The notes under the pieces: generated by a model
Told to the model about the DNA's origin: nothing
Seen by the model: only the letters and a program-made list of their open reading frames with translations
Database searches by the model: none
Position numbers and translations under genes: made by a program
DNA from: Candidatus Gastranaerophilales bacterium
Lineage (GTDB): Bacteria; Cyanobacteriota; Vampirovibrionia; Gastranaerophilales; Gastranaerophilaceae
Assembly: GCA_944322725.1 (NCBI GenBank)
Contig: CALUPU010000009.1
Location: 1 to 64,000 of the forward strand
DNA length: 64,000 bases
Direction: 5' to 3'
Shown here: positions 1 to 8,355 of the stretch, in pieces
Position numbering within the stretch: the first letter of the stretch is position 1
Layout of the letters: the number at the start of each line of letters is the position of its first letter

Positions 1-387
1 AAAATGATGAAAAAAGACGGACTGGAAAATATACTTAACCGCCACGCAAAACACGCAAAGGCGCTTCGTGCTGCAATTAAAGCAATCGGCCTAAAACCAA
101 TGGTTGAAGACGAATCAATCGCATCAAACGCAATCACTTCAATCTATCCTCCGGAAGGTATCAGCGTGCCTGATATAAGAAGTACTCTGAAAAAAGACTT
201 TGACATTGTGGTGGCAAACGGTCAGAATGACTTAAAAGACAAAATTTTCAGAATGGGGACTCTCGGCTTTGTCTGCGACAGAGACGTACTCGCTGCTGTA
301 AGCTCGCTTGAGGCAAGCCTTTACAAACTCGGTTACAAGTTTGAATTAGGCTCCGGCGTCAAAGCAGCTATTCAAAACCTCGTATAA
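1..387 (+). CDS. Class V aminotransferase, C-terminal part (partial)
   Basis: The reading frame is open at the left edge, so only the last ~128 residues are visible. The segment has the small C-terminal domain of PLP-dependent class V aminotransferases of the alanine/serine-glyoxylate type, including the cyanobacterial proteins once called soluble hydrogenase 42-kDa subunit. The stretch FRMGTLGFVCDRDVL matches the 'R-x-G-x-x-G' region that contacts substrate carboxylate in this fold. The PLP lysine would lie upstream of the window, so the substrate cannot be stated. The gene ends one base before the convergent end of aroB, with no terminator visible between them. Confidence 0.75.
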   Translation, partial: KMMKKDGLENILNRHAKHAKALRAAIKAIGLKPMVEDESIASNAITSIYPPEGISVPDIRSTLKKDFDIVVANGQNDLKDKIFRMGTLGFVCDRDVLAAVSSLEASLYKLGYKFELGSGVKAAIQNLV

Positions 388-388
388 A

Positions 389-1477
389 TTACAGCTTTAT
401 ACTTTCGAGCACCTGTTGTTTTTCTACATCAGATGTAACTAAGACATTATACGGACTGTCAGGTAACACAAACCTGACTTTTCCGTTTTGTGCTTTTTTG
501 TCTAAGAACATCTCGTCATAAAACTTTTCTTTGTCGAAAACAGCACCTTTGGGCGCAATATCATAACTTTCAATTAATTCCATCGCCTGATTGTAATAAT
601 TTTTGTCTATCAAACCGCGTGTCATAGACAGATTAAACGCCATTTTCATCCCCATGGCAACAGCCTCGCCGTGGGTGTAAACAGTATAGTTAGTCAGATT
701 TTCAATAGCGTGTGCATACGTATGTCCCAGATTCAAAATTGCACGAAGTCCTTTTTCCGTCTCATCCTGATTAACTACACAGGCTTTTAAAGTGCAGCAA
801 ATCTCAACCAGTTTTGCCATTGTATCGGGTTTCATGTCAAAAATATCTTTTTTATTCTGCTGTAAAAAATCAAAAAGCCTGTAATACAAAGGAGCAGCAC
901 ACGATTTTTCAATAAAAGCGTACTTTAAAACTTCTGCAAGACCGGTTTTAAGCTGTCTTAAATCAAGCGTTTTCAGAGTTGAAATATCAGCAAGAACAAG
1001 CTTTGGCTGGTAAAAAGCACCGATAAGATTTTTTCCGTGTTCATGGTTGATTGCAACCTTACCGCCGACAGAAGAATCAACCTGCGCAAGCAGTGTTGTG
1101 GATATCTGGATAAAATCACAGCCTCTCATATAACTCGAAGCAGCAAACCCAGCCATATCGCCTATTACACCGCCGCCAAAGGCGATTATACAGTCTTTTC
1201 TCTCGAGTCTGTGCTCTACAGCAGCATCGAGTATAAGTTTGAGGTTATCAAAATTTTTGTACTCTTCCCCGTCTTTTAAAACCAGCCAGAATGCATTGTC
1301 TATGTTCAACAAATCCCTGTATAGCTTTGCAACTGTTTCGTTTGTGACAATCAAAAATTTATTAGCCTTTGAATACTGCCTTACAAACTCATCTGCCTCT
1401 GCCAGAAGGTCTGTACCTATCAAAATATCATAGCTGTATGCTGCTTTATGAGGGATATTAACCTGTAATTTTTCCAT
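389..1477 (-). CDS. aroB: 3-dehydroquinate synthase
   Basis: This enzyme converts DAHP to 3-dehydroquinate, the second step of the shikimate pathway, using NAD and a divalent metal. The 362-residue length is normal. Visible family motifs are the NAD-binding GGGVIGDMAGF near residue 100, DSSVGGKVAIN with the lysine that contacts substrate, AEVLKYAF with a metal-binding Glu, and NLGHTYAHAIE and HGEAVAMG with the metal-binding His residues. It is the last gene of aroC-aroK-aroB on the minus strand. Its start overlaps the aroK end by 20 bp, so translation is probably coupled. Confidence 0.96.
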   Translation of the reverse strand: MEKLQVNIPHKAAYSYDILIGTDLLAEADEFVRQYSKANKFLIVTNETVAKLYRDLLNIDNAFWLVLKDGEEYKNFDNLKLILDAAVEHRLERKDCIIAFGGGVIGDMAGFAASSYMRGCDFIQISTTLLAQVDSSVGGKVAINHEHGKNLIGAFYQPKLVLADISTLKTLDLRQLKTGLAEVLKYAFIEKSCAAPLYYRLFDFLQQNKKDIFDMKPDTMAKLVEICCTLKACVVNQDETEKGLRAILNLGHTYAHAIENLTNYTVYTHGEAVAMGMKMAFNLSMTRGLIDKNYYNQAMELIESYDIAPKGAVFDKEKFYDEMFLDKKAQNGKVRFVLPDSPYNVLVTSDVEKQQVLESIKL

Positions 1478-1988
1478 ATTTTTCTATAATCTCATCTACA
1501 ATCTGTACAAGTTCTTTGTTTTCCGTATCTATTTCAAAATCAGCAGATTTGTAAAAACGTTCTCGTCTGCCCATAAGTTCTTTAAGACGATGTTTTGGAT
1601 TAGGATGATTGAGCATAGGCCGGCTGCCCTGATATGCTCTATTGACCCTTGAATAGAGTTCATCCACCGAGGCTTTGAGATAAAAAACAACACCATTCTT
1701 CTTTAGAAGATTAATATTTTCAGGATTTTCTACAATACCTCCGCCTGTTGCAATGACCTGATTGCTATAGTTTGAATATTTTACAATCATTTCATGTTCA
1801 AGCTGTCTGAAATGTCCTTCTCCGTTTTCCGCAAAAATTTCATGGATGTGTTTTTGTGCAAGCTTTTCAATTTCTTTATCTATATCAAGATATTGAAAAT
1901 TCTTTGACTTCGCTGACACAAGACGGGCAATGGTACTTTTTCCCGCACCCATCATGCCTATTAATACTATATTTTTTTTGTTATCCAT
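1458..1988 (-). CDS. aroK: Shikimate kinase
   Basis: This kinase phosphorylates shikimate at the 3-hydroxyl with ATP. The P-loop GMMGAGKST lies near the N-terminus and is followed by the shikimate-binding Asp in DIDKEIE, the glycine-rich ATGGGIVE, and an arginine in the RPML lid segment. At 176 residues it has normal length. It overlaps aroC by 8 bp and aroB by 20 bp, which makes a tight three-gene aromatic operon read from the promoter upstream of aroC. Confidence 0.95.
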   Translation of the reverse strand: MDNKKNIVLIGMMGAGKSTIARLVSAKSKNFQYLDIDKEIEKLAQKHIHEIFAENGEGHFRQLEHEMIVKYSNYSNQVIATGGGIVENPENINLLKKNGVVFYLKASVDELYSRVNRAYQGSRPMLNHPNPKHRLKELMGRRERFYKSADFEIDTENKELVQIVDEIIEKYGKITG

Positions 1989-3072
1989 TGTAATTTTTTT
2001 TAATTTCTTCTAAACTGTCGCCGCCGAATTTTTCTAAAAGCGCATCAGCAAGTATTATTGCAGCCATTGCCTCGCCGACTACCGCGCACGCTTCCACAGC
2101 GCAGGTATCAGAGCGTTCAAAATGCGCCTGAAAAGGCTTTTTTGTCTTTATATCTACGGACATAAGAGGCTGTTTCATTGTAGGAATAGCTTTCATTGTG
2201 ACTTTTAAAACCACATCTTCCCCGTTTGTCATTCCGCCTTCTATACCGCCTGCATTATTTGTCTTGCGGTAATAACTTTGGGTTTCCCGGTTATAAAAAA
2301 TCTCGTCATGCATATTCGAACCGCTTAAAGACGCAGCCTGTACACCTGCTCCGACTTCAACGGCTTTAACTGCCGGAATGCTCATTAAAGCCTGTGCCAG
2401 TCTGCCGTCAAGGCGTCTGTCCCAGTTTACAAAAGAGCCTAAACCGACAGGCAGGTTAATAAATCTCACTTCAAAGCTGCCTCCAAGTGTATCGCCTTTT
2501 TCTTTAGCCGTATCAATTTCTTTTTTCATTGATTCTTCATCAAAAGCGCTGCCTATTTGCAAAACTTTTGAAGAGCCTGTGATTCCAAACTCTTTTAAAA
2601 GACATTTTGCAACAGCACCCACGGCCACACGCGAGGCTGTTTCTCTTGCGCTTGAGCGTTCAAGGATGTTCCTCACATCGTCTTGATTATATTTTATTGC
2701 ACCGGAAAGGTCTGCATGACCCGGACGTACTCGTGTGATTTTTTTAGAACCAACCGCTTCTGCTATATCAGGGTCAGACATATTAACGGGTTCTACAGAC
2801 ATCGGCACTGTCCAATTCTGCCAGTCTTTGTTCTCAATCTCAAGACAGACAGGCGCGCCTGTTGTTTTACCAAAACGAACTCCGGATAAAATTTTCACTT
2901 TGTCCGTTTCTATCTGCATGCGGCCGCCTCTGCCATAGCCCTGCTGACGGCGGGCAAGTTCGGAGTCTATAAAAGCTTTATCTATGGTTATATTTGAAGG
3001 TAATCCTTCTATTATTGCGTTCAGGCAGATTCCATGGGATTCTCCCGAGGTTAAAAATCTGAATTTATTCAT
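1981..3072 (-). CDS. aroC: Chorismate synthase
   Basis: This enzyme makes chorismate from EPSP with reduced FMN, the last common step to aromatic amino acids. The 363-residue protein opens with the family signature SGESHG. It also has RRQQGYGRGGRM, RVRPGHADLSGAIKY and RSSARETASRVAVGA, which build the FMN and EPSP site. The start ATG has AAAGG upstream. As the first gene of the operon it follows a well-formed promoter at 3107-3135. The dehydroquinase aroQ is present but unlinked at 19061; no DAHP synthase, shikimate dehydrogenase or EPSP synthase gene is in the window. Confidence 0.96.
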   Translation of the reverse strand: MNKFRFLTSGESHGICLNAIIEGLPSNITIDKAFIDSELARRQQGYGRGGRMQIETDKVKILSGVRFGKTTGAPVCLEIENKDWQNWTVPMSVEPVNMSDPDIAEAVGSKKITRVRPGHADLSGAIKYNQDDVRNILERSSARETASRVAVGAVAKCLLKEFGITGSSKVLQIGSAFDEESMKKEIDTAKEKGDTLGGSFEVRFINLPVGLGSFVNWDRRLDGRLAQALMSIPAVKAVEVGAGVQAASLSGSNMHDEIFYNRETQSYYRKTNNAGGIEGGMTNGEDVVLKVTMKAIPTMKQPLMSVDIKTKKPFQAHFERSDTCAVEACAVVGEAMAAIILADALLEKFGGDSLEEIKKNYNG

Positions 3073-3106
3073 TGAGTATCAGCCTTTATTACACTGTGAT
3101 AGGGCA

Positions 3107-3135
3107 ATTATAGTCTAATTTTGAAACTACCGCAA
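3107..3135 (-). promoter_or_regulatory. Sigma-70 type promoter of the aroC-aroK-aroB operon
   Basis: Read on the minus strand there is TTGCGG (3135-3130), a 17-base spacer and TATAAT (3112-3107). The expected transcript starts near 3100, about 28 bases before the aroC ATG. It is divergent from the nitroreductase promoter in the same 160-bp gap. Confidence 0.65.
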
Positions 3136-3190
3136 CTTTGTCGATTTGTAAAACCGCTCTGTTGATTAGTATCGGAAGGAGAATGTTGTA

Positions 3191-3199
3191 TGGTATAAT
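3191..3199 (+). promoter_or_regulatory. Extended -10 promoter of the nitroreductase operon
   Basis: The bases TGGTATAAT form an extended -10 element (TGn-TATAAT) 32 bases before the chosen ATG. No good -35 box sits at the usual distance, which is typical of extended -10 promoters. Confidence 0.5.
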
Positions 3200-3231
3200 C
3201 TGTACATATCAAACAGGAGATGAGGCAAAAT

Positions 3232-3744
3232 ATGGAAAATACCATTGATACAATCTACGACAGAAGAAGCGTAAGAAAATATACGGATAAAGATGTAAAT
3301 CCTGATTTAGTAGACGAAATTCTGCGCGCGGGAATGTTTGCGCCATCAGGCTGCAACAAACAGCCTTGGGAGTTTGTTGTATTTAATGAAAGACAGATAA
3401 TTGATGAAATAAAAGATATGCATCCGTATGCATCTGCTCTTGCAACAGCGCCTGTCTGCATTATGGTATGCGGTGATACACAAAGAGAAATGGCAAAAGG
3501 TTTTTATCAGGTAGACTGTTCTGCTGCAATTGAGAATATGCTTCTTGCAGCACGTGCTTTAGGACTTGATACCTGCTGGATGGGTGTTTATCCATGGGAA
3601 GAAGTTATGCAGAATTTCTCAAAACGTTTTGAACTGCCGGAACATATTGAACCGTTCGCACTTATTTCACTGGGCTATGCGCAAAGCAGACAGGAACGTC
3701 CGAAACGCTACGATTCAACAAGAATACACTACAATAAATGGTAA
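3232..3744 (+). CDS. Nitroreductase-family FMN oxidoreductase
   Basis: This is a small flavin oxidoreductase using NAD(P)H; the physiological substrate is not predictable. The N-terminal DRRSVRKYTDKDV and the following GMFAPSGCNKQPWEFVV are the FMN-phosphate and ring-binding motifs of the family, and the C-terminal half has the usual LDTCWMGVYP. The start at 3232 is preferred because GAGG lies six bases upstream; an in-frame ATG at 3220 lacks such spacing. At ~170 residues it belongs to the short nitroreductases. A HAD phosphatase and a second, exported nitroreductase-like gene follow with gaps of 4 and 2 bases, so the three are one operon. Confidence 0.88.
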   Translation: MENTIDTIYDRRSVRKYTDKDVNPDLVDEILRAGMFAPSGCNKQPWEFVVFNERQIIDEIKDMHPYASALATAPVCIMVCGDTQREMAKGFYQVDCSAAIENMLLAARALGLDTCWMGVYPWEEVMQNFSKRFELPEHIEPFALISLGYAQSRQERPKRYDSTRIHYNKW

Positions 3745-3748
3745 AAAT

Positions 3749-4459
3749 ATGAGCATTGATAACAAAAAATACAAAGGCGTAATATTTGACTTTAACGGAA
3801 CACTGTTCTGGGATTCAAAAATGCATCTGGAGGCGTGGAGAGAGTACTCAAAAACACTTAGAGACCACGCATTTACAAATGAAGAAATGCAAAAATACAT
3901 GTTCGGCAGAACAAATGAGGATATTATTAAATATTTAATCGGCAAACAGCCTGATAAAGCGCTTGTTGAAAAATGCCAGAACGAAAAAGAAGCAGTATAC
4001 AGGGAAATGTGCCGCAAGGACAAAGAAAACTTCAAGCTTGCAAAGGGAGCAGAGGCTTTTCTTGATTTCTTGTGTGAAAACAATATCCCTCACACAATTG
4101 CTACAATGTCGGAAGAAAATAATGTAAAATTTTTTATAGAAGGCTTTAAGCTCGACAGATGGTTTGATACAGACAAAATTGTTTATGATAACGGACAGAT
4201 AAAAGGCAAACCGGAACCTGACATATATTTGATTGCTGCGAAGAATCTCGGTTTAAAGCCAGAGGATTGCATTGTTGTAGAAGATGCAGTATCAGGAATA
4301 GAATCAGCCAAAAGAGCCGGAATCGGTAAAATAGTAGCTATTGAATCAATGGAAACAAGAGAATTATATGAAACAATACCGGCTGTAGATGAAATTATTG
4401 CGGATTTTGATGATTTTGACAGAGATTGTTTATTGAATAATTTATATAAGGTAAGTTAA
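3749..4459 (+). CDS. HAD-superfamily hydrolase, beta-phosphoglucomutase-like
   Basis: This is a sugar-phosphate phosphatase or phosphoglucomutase of HAD subfamily IA. Motif I appears as DFNGTL, with Asn in place of the usual second catalytic Asp (DxDGTL). Motif II is in TIATMSEENN, the lysine of motif III is in GQIKGKPEPDIY, and motif IV is VVEDAVSGIESAKRAG. The frame is open further upstream, but the real start is the ATG at 3749 directly after the nitroreductase stop. The Asn in motif I is seen in other phosphohydrolase HADs and may lower acid-base activity; it is worth noting when assigning an enzyme class. Confidence 0.88.
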   Translation: MSIDNKKYKGVIFDFNGTLFWDSKMHLEAWREYSKTLRDHAFTNEEMQKYMFGRTNEDIIKYLIGKQPDKALVEKCQNEKEAVYREMCRKDKENFKLAKGAEAFLDFLCENNIPHTIATMSEENNVKFFIEGFKLDRWFDTDKIVYDNGQIKGKPEPDIYLIAAKNLGLKPEDCIVVEDAVSGIESAKRAGIGKIVAIESMETRELYETIPAVDEIIADFDDFDRDCLLNNLYKVS

Positions 4460-4461
4460 AT

Positions 4462-5085
4462 ATGAAAAATTTTAAAAAATTGATAGTAAGTTTATGTGCA
4501 TGCGCAGGGCTTTTTTTAACATTAAACACAGCATCAGCCAAAGTTGTGCTGGATGACATCAAACTCCCTGAGCCGTGTTTATCAGGAGGGATGTCTTTGA
4601 TGGAAGCATTGCAGAACAGACATTCTTCAATAAAATTTTCTAAAAAAGAAATACCTCTTCAAACTCTGTCTGAAATTCTCTGGGCAGCAAACGGAGTAAA
4701 CAGACCTGACGGAAAACGTACTACACCGAGCGCACTTAATGCACAGGTAATAACCATATATGCGGTACTGCAAGACGGTATCTACAAATACAACCCGCAG
4801 ATGCATACACTGGAAGCATTCAGCAGAGAAGACATAAGACCTATAGTAGGCTCCACAAAAGCACCTCTTATTCTTTTATATGTTGCAAATCTTGGAAAAC
4901 AAAGCAAGTATCTTGCAGGAGTTGACTGCGGATTTATAGGGCAGAATGTATATCTCTACAGCGCTGCAAACGGCTTAAACACGACATTCTTATACGGAGT
5001 TAACAGCAGTGCATTAAACTATAAACTTGAGTTAAGACTCGGAGAAGAAGTTTTATTTGCACAGCTTGTAGGTTATGCACCTTAA
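4462..5085 (+). CDS. Exported SagB/ThcOx-type nitroreductase-like protein
   Basis: Residues 1-26 form a clear signal peptide ending in TASA. The mature part has the nitroreductase fold of the SagB/ThcOx-like group: SLMEALQNRHSSIKFSKKEI near the start, LSEILWAANGVNRPDGKRT, and an acidic-aromatic middle with DGIYKYNPQMHTLE. Export is unusual for a flavoenzyme, but small periplasmic members of this group are known. It is the third gene of the nitroreductase-HAD operon, two bases after the HAD stop. A strong hairpin follows at 5109. Confidence 0.8.
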   Translation: MKNFKKLIVSLCACAGLFLTLNTASAKVVLDDIKLPEPCLSGGMSLMEALQNRHSSIKFSKKEIPLQTLSEILWAANGVNRPDGKRTTPSALNAQVITIYAVLQDGIYKYNPQMHTLEAFSREDIRPIVGSTKAPLILLYVANLGKQSKYLAGVDCGFIGQNVYLYSAANGLNTTFLYGVNSSALNYKLELRLGEEVLFAQLVGYAP

Positions 5086-5108
5086 AACTTTTAATTTAAT
5101 AATAATAC

Positions 5109-5145
5109 ACAAGGGCGTACTTTAAGATTTAAAGTACGCCCTTGT
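5109..5145. terminator. Perfect 17-bp hairpin between convergent genes
   Basis: A 17-bp perfect stem (5109-5125 with 5129-5145) has a three-base loop. No T-run follows on the plus strand; on the minus strand the flank is T/A rich. It probably serves the SagB-like gene and the convergent SLH gene. Confidence 0.6.
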
Positions 5146-5210
5146 AAGGTTGGGATGATAGAACCGGATGGATTTGTTCAATTCAGATTGAAGTATATTC
5201 CCTCTGAAAC

Positions 5211-7313
5211 TTATTTACATCCGCAGTCATTTCCGCAGTCGCAAGGATTGCAGTCGCACGGAGCCGGTTTTGCACACGGGTCGCAGCATTCATTAACAGG
5301 TGCAGCGCATCCTGTCACAGCACTGCTTGCACCGAAAGCAACAGTAATATTTTCTCTCGGGTTAACAGCAGTAACTCTGTTTCCTTTAGGATCCACAAGG
5401 TATGCAACTTCGTCGCCGGTGTGCTGGAGAAGACCTATTGTTCCTGACAATGCAGTTCTTGTTAAGTCAATAGGAGCTTTAACAAGTGCTTTTGTAGAAT
5501 CCATTAAGCTTCTGCCGGCTGCAGGTAATTGTCCCTGTAATGTTTCACCAAATACAAGACCAACACCGTCAGTAACATGTTCAGCTGCGTTTCCTAAAGA
5601 AACAATAGCACCGCCCACTGTTCTGCCTACTGTACCCAACACACCGCCTGTCCAGTTGAACGGAGCTTCAATAACTTTAGCAAAGAAGTTAGGTTTCTTG
5701 TCAGTTTTAACCTGAGCAGTTAATACCTGCTGAGGAAGATCAGCCTTGCATTCGCCGTTTTGAATTCTTTCAAATGAAAGTTTCAAACCGCCTTTGCAGT
5801 TGCCTGTAGGTCTTTCTACTTCTGTAACTTTACCGTATACATTTGAACCTGCAGGGAAGTTCATTCCGTTGATTGTAACATCTTCGGTAGTTTTTGCAGC
5901 GAATCTGTCACCGATAGTAGCAGATTTAGCACTAATTTCGTCTTCGAACTTCAAGCACATTGTAGGAATAGTAACAACTTCGTCCTTAGCCATGAAAGCT
6001 GCTCCGCCTGTGCATCCGCAATCAGAAGTGAAAGCTACATCCTTTTTAGAATAGCCCATAGCAACTCTTACGGATTCCAGCATAGAAGCTACATCAGCAC
6101 GGCTTGCATCTTTGCATGCCTGAATTTCGTTAGGGTTAGGAACATCATTCAATGCACCTGATTCGATAGCTTTTGCTACAGGAATTTTAGCCCATGAAGG
6201 AACTTTGTTTCCATCGCAATATTTGCTCAAAATCTGGTCAGCTTTGCAGTTGTCCATTTCGCAAGGGATACCTTTAGCAAGAGTAACCATTGCTTCTGCT
6301 CTTGATACAGGTTTGTTAGGCTTGAACAGGTCGCCCGGATAGCCTTCCATCAAACCGTTGGCAACAGCTGTGTTGATAGCCTGATTTGCCCAGTGGTCGG
6401 CAGGAACATCTTTGAATGTTTTTTGAGGACATCCGCAGCTTCTTAAATTAAAGCCGTTAACAGCCATAGAGGCGATTTCTGCACGAGAAACAGGCAGATT
6501 AGGTTTGAATGTTCTGTCAGGGTAACCTGCAATAACTTTGTTTTCTGCTAACAGGTTAATATCGCATCCTGCCCAGAATCCTGCAGGAACATCTTCAAAA
6601 GAAGAAGCGCCTGTGATAGGTGAAGCACCGCCGGTAATAGGAGCATTGTAAGGTACAACAGTACGTTTAATTACTTCCATACCTGAAGGTGTCTGCATCT
6701 CAATCGGGCAAGTTCCTGTTACAACAGGAGCAGCACATCCTGTAAGAATTTCTTCAACTGATTTGCCGAGAACAGGCATATCAGCCGCAGCACCTGTTGT
6801 GATGCCTTCGCCGCAAGCACATCCGCAAGTCGGCAGGTCAGAAACCATTACACCCGGAGTCGGGCAGTTAGTGCACCCGCACTGTGTAGATTCACCGATA
6901 ATAACATTGTTCAATTCAGAACCTACAGCCTGACTGTCTGAGTATACGTTTGCAGGATAAGCATAATGCTGTTTTGATACATACTTGCCGTCACAATGTG
7001 AAGCACATACTGATTGGATTACAGGCTGGCATTCGCACGGATTGCAAGGGTCAACCGGTGCACATGTGTTGCAAGGGTCACAAGGAGCAGCACAACCTGT
7101 GTTGCATCCGCAATCTGATACAGGAGCAGGTGCACAGGGGCATACTGCTGTGTCAGGTGTTACATCTGCCTGACATCCTGATATCGGGCAAGCAGCAAGT
7201 TTTGACATATCTAAGCTGGAAATATCTACATTACTTGCAATCCCCGAGTTCATTGTACCTGCCATCAACCCGATTGTTAAAGCTGCGGCAAGCGTAAGTT
7301 TGTTAATTGTCAT
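5211..7313 (-). CDS. Cys-rich SLH-domain envelope protein
   Basis: A 700-residue exported protein. The start at 7313 is fixed by an AGGAGGG ribosome site and a signal peptide (KLTLAAALTIGLMAGTMNSG); the upstream open frame is not used. After a Cys-rich segment (residues ~35-190) there are three S-layer homology modules: ~238-290 with FEDVPAGFW and GYPDRTFKPN, ~299-345 with FKDVPADHW and GYPGDLFKPN, and a diverged one to ~415. A globular region (~450-530, GDRFAAKTTEDVTINGMNF) and a hydrophobic-glycine segment follow, then a tail built of CDP/CDC/CGC repeats. There are about 45 cysteines. SLH modules bind pyruvylated cell-wall polymers, so it is likely an abundant envelope protein. The exact role is unknown. 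Confidence 0.85.
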   Translation of the reverse strand: MTINKLTLAAALTIGLMAGTMNSGIASNVDISSLDMSKLAACPISGCQADVTPDTAVCPCAPAPVSDCGCNTGCAAPCDPCNTCAPVDPCNPCECQPVIQSVCASHCDGKYVSKQHYAYPANVYSDSQAVGSELNNVIIGESTQCGCTNCPTPGVMVSDLPTCGCACGEGITTGAAADMPVLGKSVEEILTGCAAPVVTGTCPIEMQTPSGMEVIKRTVVPYNAPITGGASPITGASSFEDVPAGFWAGCDINLLAENKVIAGYPDRTFKPNLPVSRAEIASMAVNGFNLRSCGCPQKTFKDVPADHWANQAINTAVANGLMEGYPGDLFKPNKPVSRAEAMVTLAKGIPCEMDNCKADQILSKYCDGNKVPSWAKIPVAKAIESGALNDVPNPNEIQACKDASRADVASMLESVRVAMGYSKKDVAFTSDCGCTGGAAFMAKDEVVTIPTMCLKFEDEISAKSATIGDRFAAKTTEDVTINGMNFPAGSNVYGKVTEVERPTGNCKGGLKLSFERIQNGECKADLPQQVLTAQVKTDKKPNFFAKVIEAPFNWTGGVLGTVGRTVGGAIVSLGNAAEHVTDGVGLVFGETLQGQLPAAGRSLMDSTKALVKAPIDLTRTALSGTIGLLQHTGDEVAYLVDPKGNRVTAVNPRENITVAFGASSAVTGCAAPVNECCDPCAKPAPCDCNPCDCGNDCGCK

Positions 7314-7648
7314 CTTTCCCTCCTTAATTAAACAAACTAAAATCGGATTATTTATATCCGGCGCAGCCAAAGCACGCTTTTCTGGATACAAATCCAATTT
7401 ATGATAATTAACATCTTATGCCGTATTATTACGGTGAAACCTTTTAAAAATCATTACCACAAAAGGTTACCTTTACGGGCTATTTAAATTTAGAGGAATA
7501 ATGCAAAAGTGTGTTGTTATCTTTCCGCCAAAAAAATTCCTTTTAACGCAGCAGATACATGGGCTTCCATTTGCTACACAAATAGTATATAATATAGATA
7601 GCATTCTGATAATCTCTGTGTTACTAAGAATAGAAATTGAGTTTAAAA

Positions 7649-7909
7649 ATGTCTTTTGGAATTAACGGTCCAAGCCCTAAATTCGGGATTCAAGAAGCCC
7701 AGAACATGCGCAATAACGGCGGCGGGGGCAACCTTGGCTATTTTCAAAGACGCAACAAAGACGGCAAAAAGAAACAAGATGAGATAGATATCTTTGAATC
7801 TTCTGATGAAAACGATATTTTTGTGCCTGAAGAAGAAAATAAAGATGACAATATCCTGCAGAAAGCTGCTGATTTTATCAAAATGTTTAAAAAACCCAGA
7901 CACTCATAA
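7649..7909 (+). CDS. Small hydrophilic protein of unknown function
   Basis: An 86-residue protein beginning MSFGINGPSPKFGIQ, with a Gly/Asn-rich segment, a highly charged middle (KDGKKKQDEIDIFES) and an amphipathic C-terminal helix. There is no signal peptide or membrane segment. The ATG at 7649 is chosen over the TTG four codons upstream; neither has a strong ribosome site. A TATAAT sits at 7588-7593 with no good -35. A bidirectional terminator follows immediately. I do not recognise a family. Codon use matches the neighbours, so I believe it is expressed. Confidence 0.6.
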   Translation: MSFGINGPSPKFGIQEAQNMRNNGGGGNLGYFQRRNKDGKKKQDEIDIFESSDENDIFVPEEENKDDNILQKAADFIKMFKKPRHS

Positions 7910-7941
7910 AAAAAGAAGCCCTTATTAAAGGCTTCTTTTTT
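7908..7941. terminator. Bidirectional rho-independent terminator
   Basis: An A-run, GAAGCC, a short loop, GGCTTC and a T-run form a terminator usable on both strands between the convergent small genes at 7649 and 7955. Confidence 0.8.
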
Positions 7942-7954
7942 GTTTAAATCTTTT

Positions 7955-8203
7955 TTATGCCATATAGAATAAATTGGCTTCCGGTCTTTGAGGCTGCAAT
8001 TGACCTGTTCCATTATAAGGCTGGATAAATCTTCTCATATCAGCGAGTTCATTATCTACAGCAGAACCGCCCTGTGCTCCTCCAAAAATCCCGCCGGCAG
8101 GCTGCGTTGTGCCAACTTTTTGCGGTCCTCGAGCACCTACAGCACCTATTTGCTGTACGGGTTGTTGAAACATATTTATTTTTGGAATTTCAAATGCGCC
8201 CAT
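7955..8203 (-). CDS. Small Gln/Gly/Pro-rich protein of unknown function
   Basis: An 82-residue protein with AGGACA ahead of the ATG. It is low-complexity and rich in Gln, Gly and Pro (PVQQIGAVGARGPQK, GGIFGGAQGG). A short possible helix (DNELADMRRFIQPY) is followed by the tail PEANLFYMA. There is no signal peptide or membrane helix. It lies between a terminator and the flhB promoter region and looks monocistronic. No family recognised; it resembles in style the other short soluble proteins of this window. Confidence 0.55.
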   Translation of the reverse strand: MGAFEIPKINMFQQPVQQIGAVGARGPQKVGTTQPAGGIFGGAQGGSAVDNELADMRRFIQPYNGTGQLQPQRPEANLFYMA

Positions 8204-8355
8204 GGCTGTCCTTTACTAAAACTCTATATTTAAATAAAAACATGTGAATCAAAGAAATTGCCAGTTTCGCAACAAAGTTTACAAAATGTAATAATTTTAT
8301 GATAGAATATTAATGTTGAGTTTGGTTAGAAGAATTTAATTAAGGACCCTTCCCC

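Noticed and set aside
3566-3748. Upstream extension of the HAD hydrolase frame
   Set aside because: It overlaps the nitroreductase coding region in another frame; the HAD motif I starts shortly after the ATG at 3749.
5155-5715. A 186-codon plus-strand open frame opposite the SLH protein
   Set aside because: Composition mirrors the SLH gene on the other strand, which has a signal peptide, a strong ribosome site and recognisable modules.
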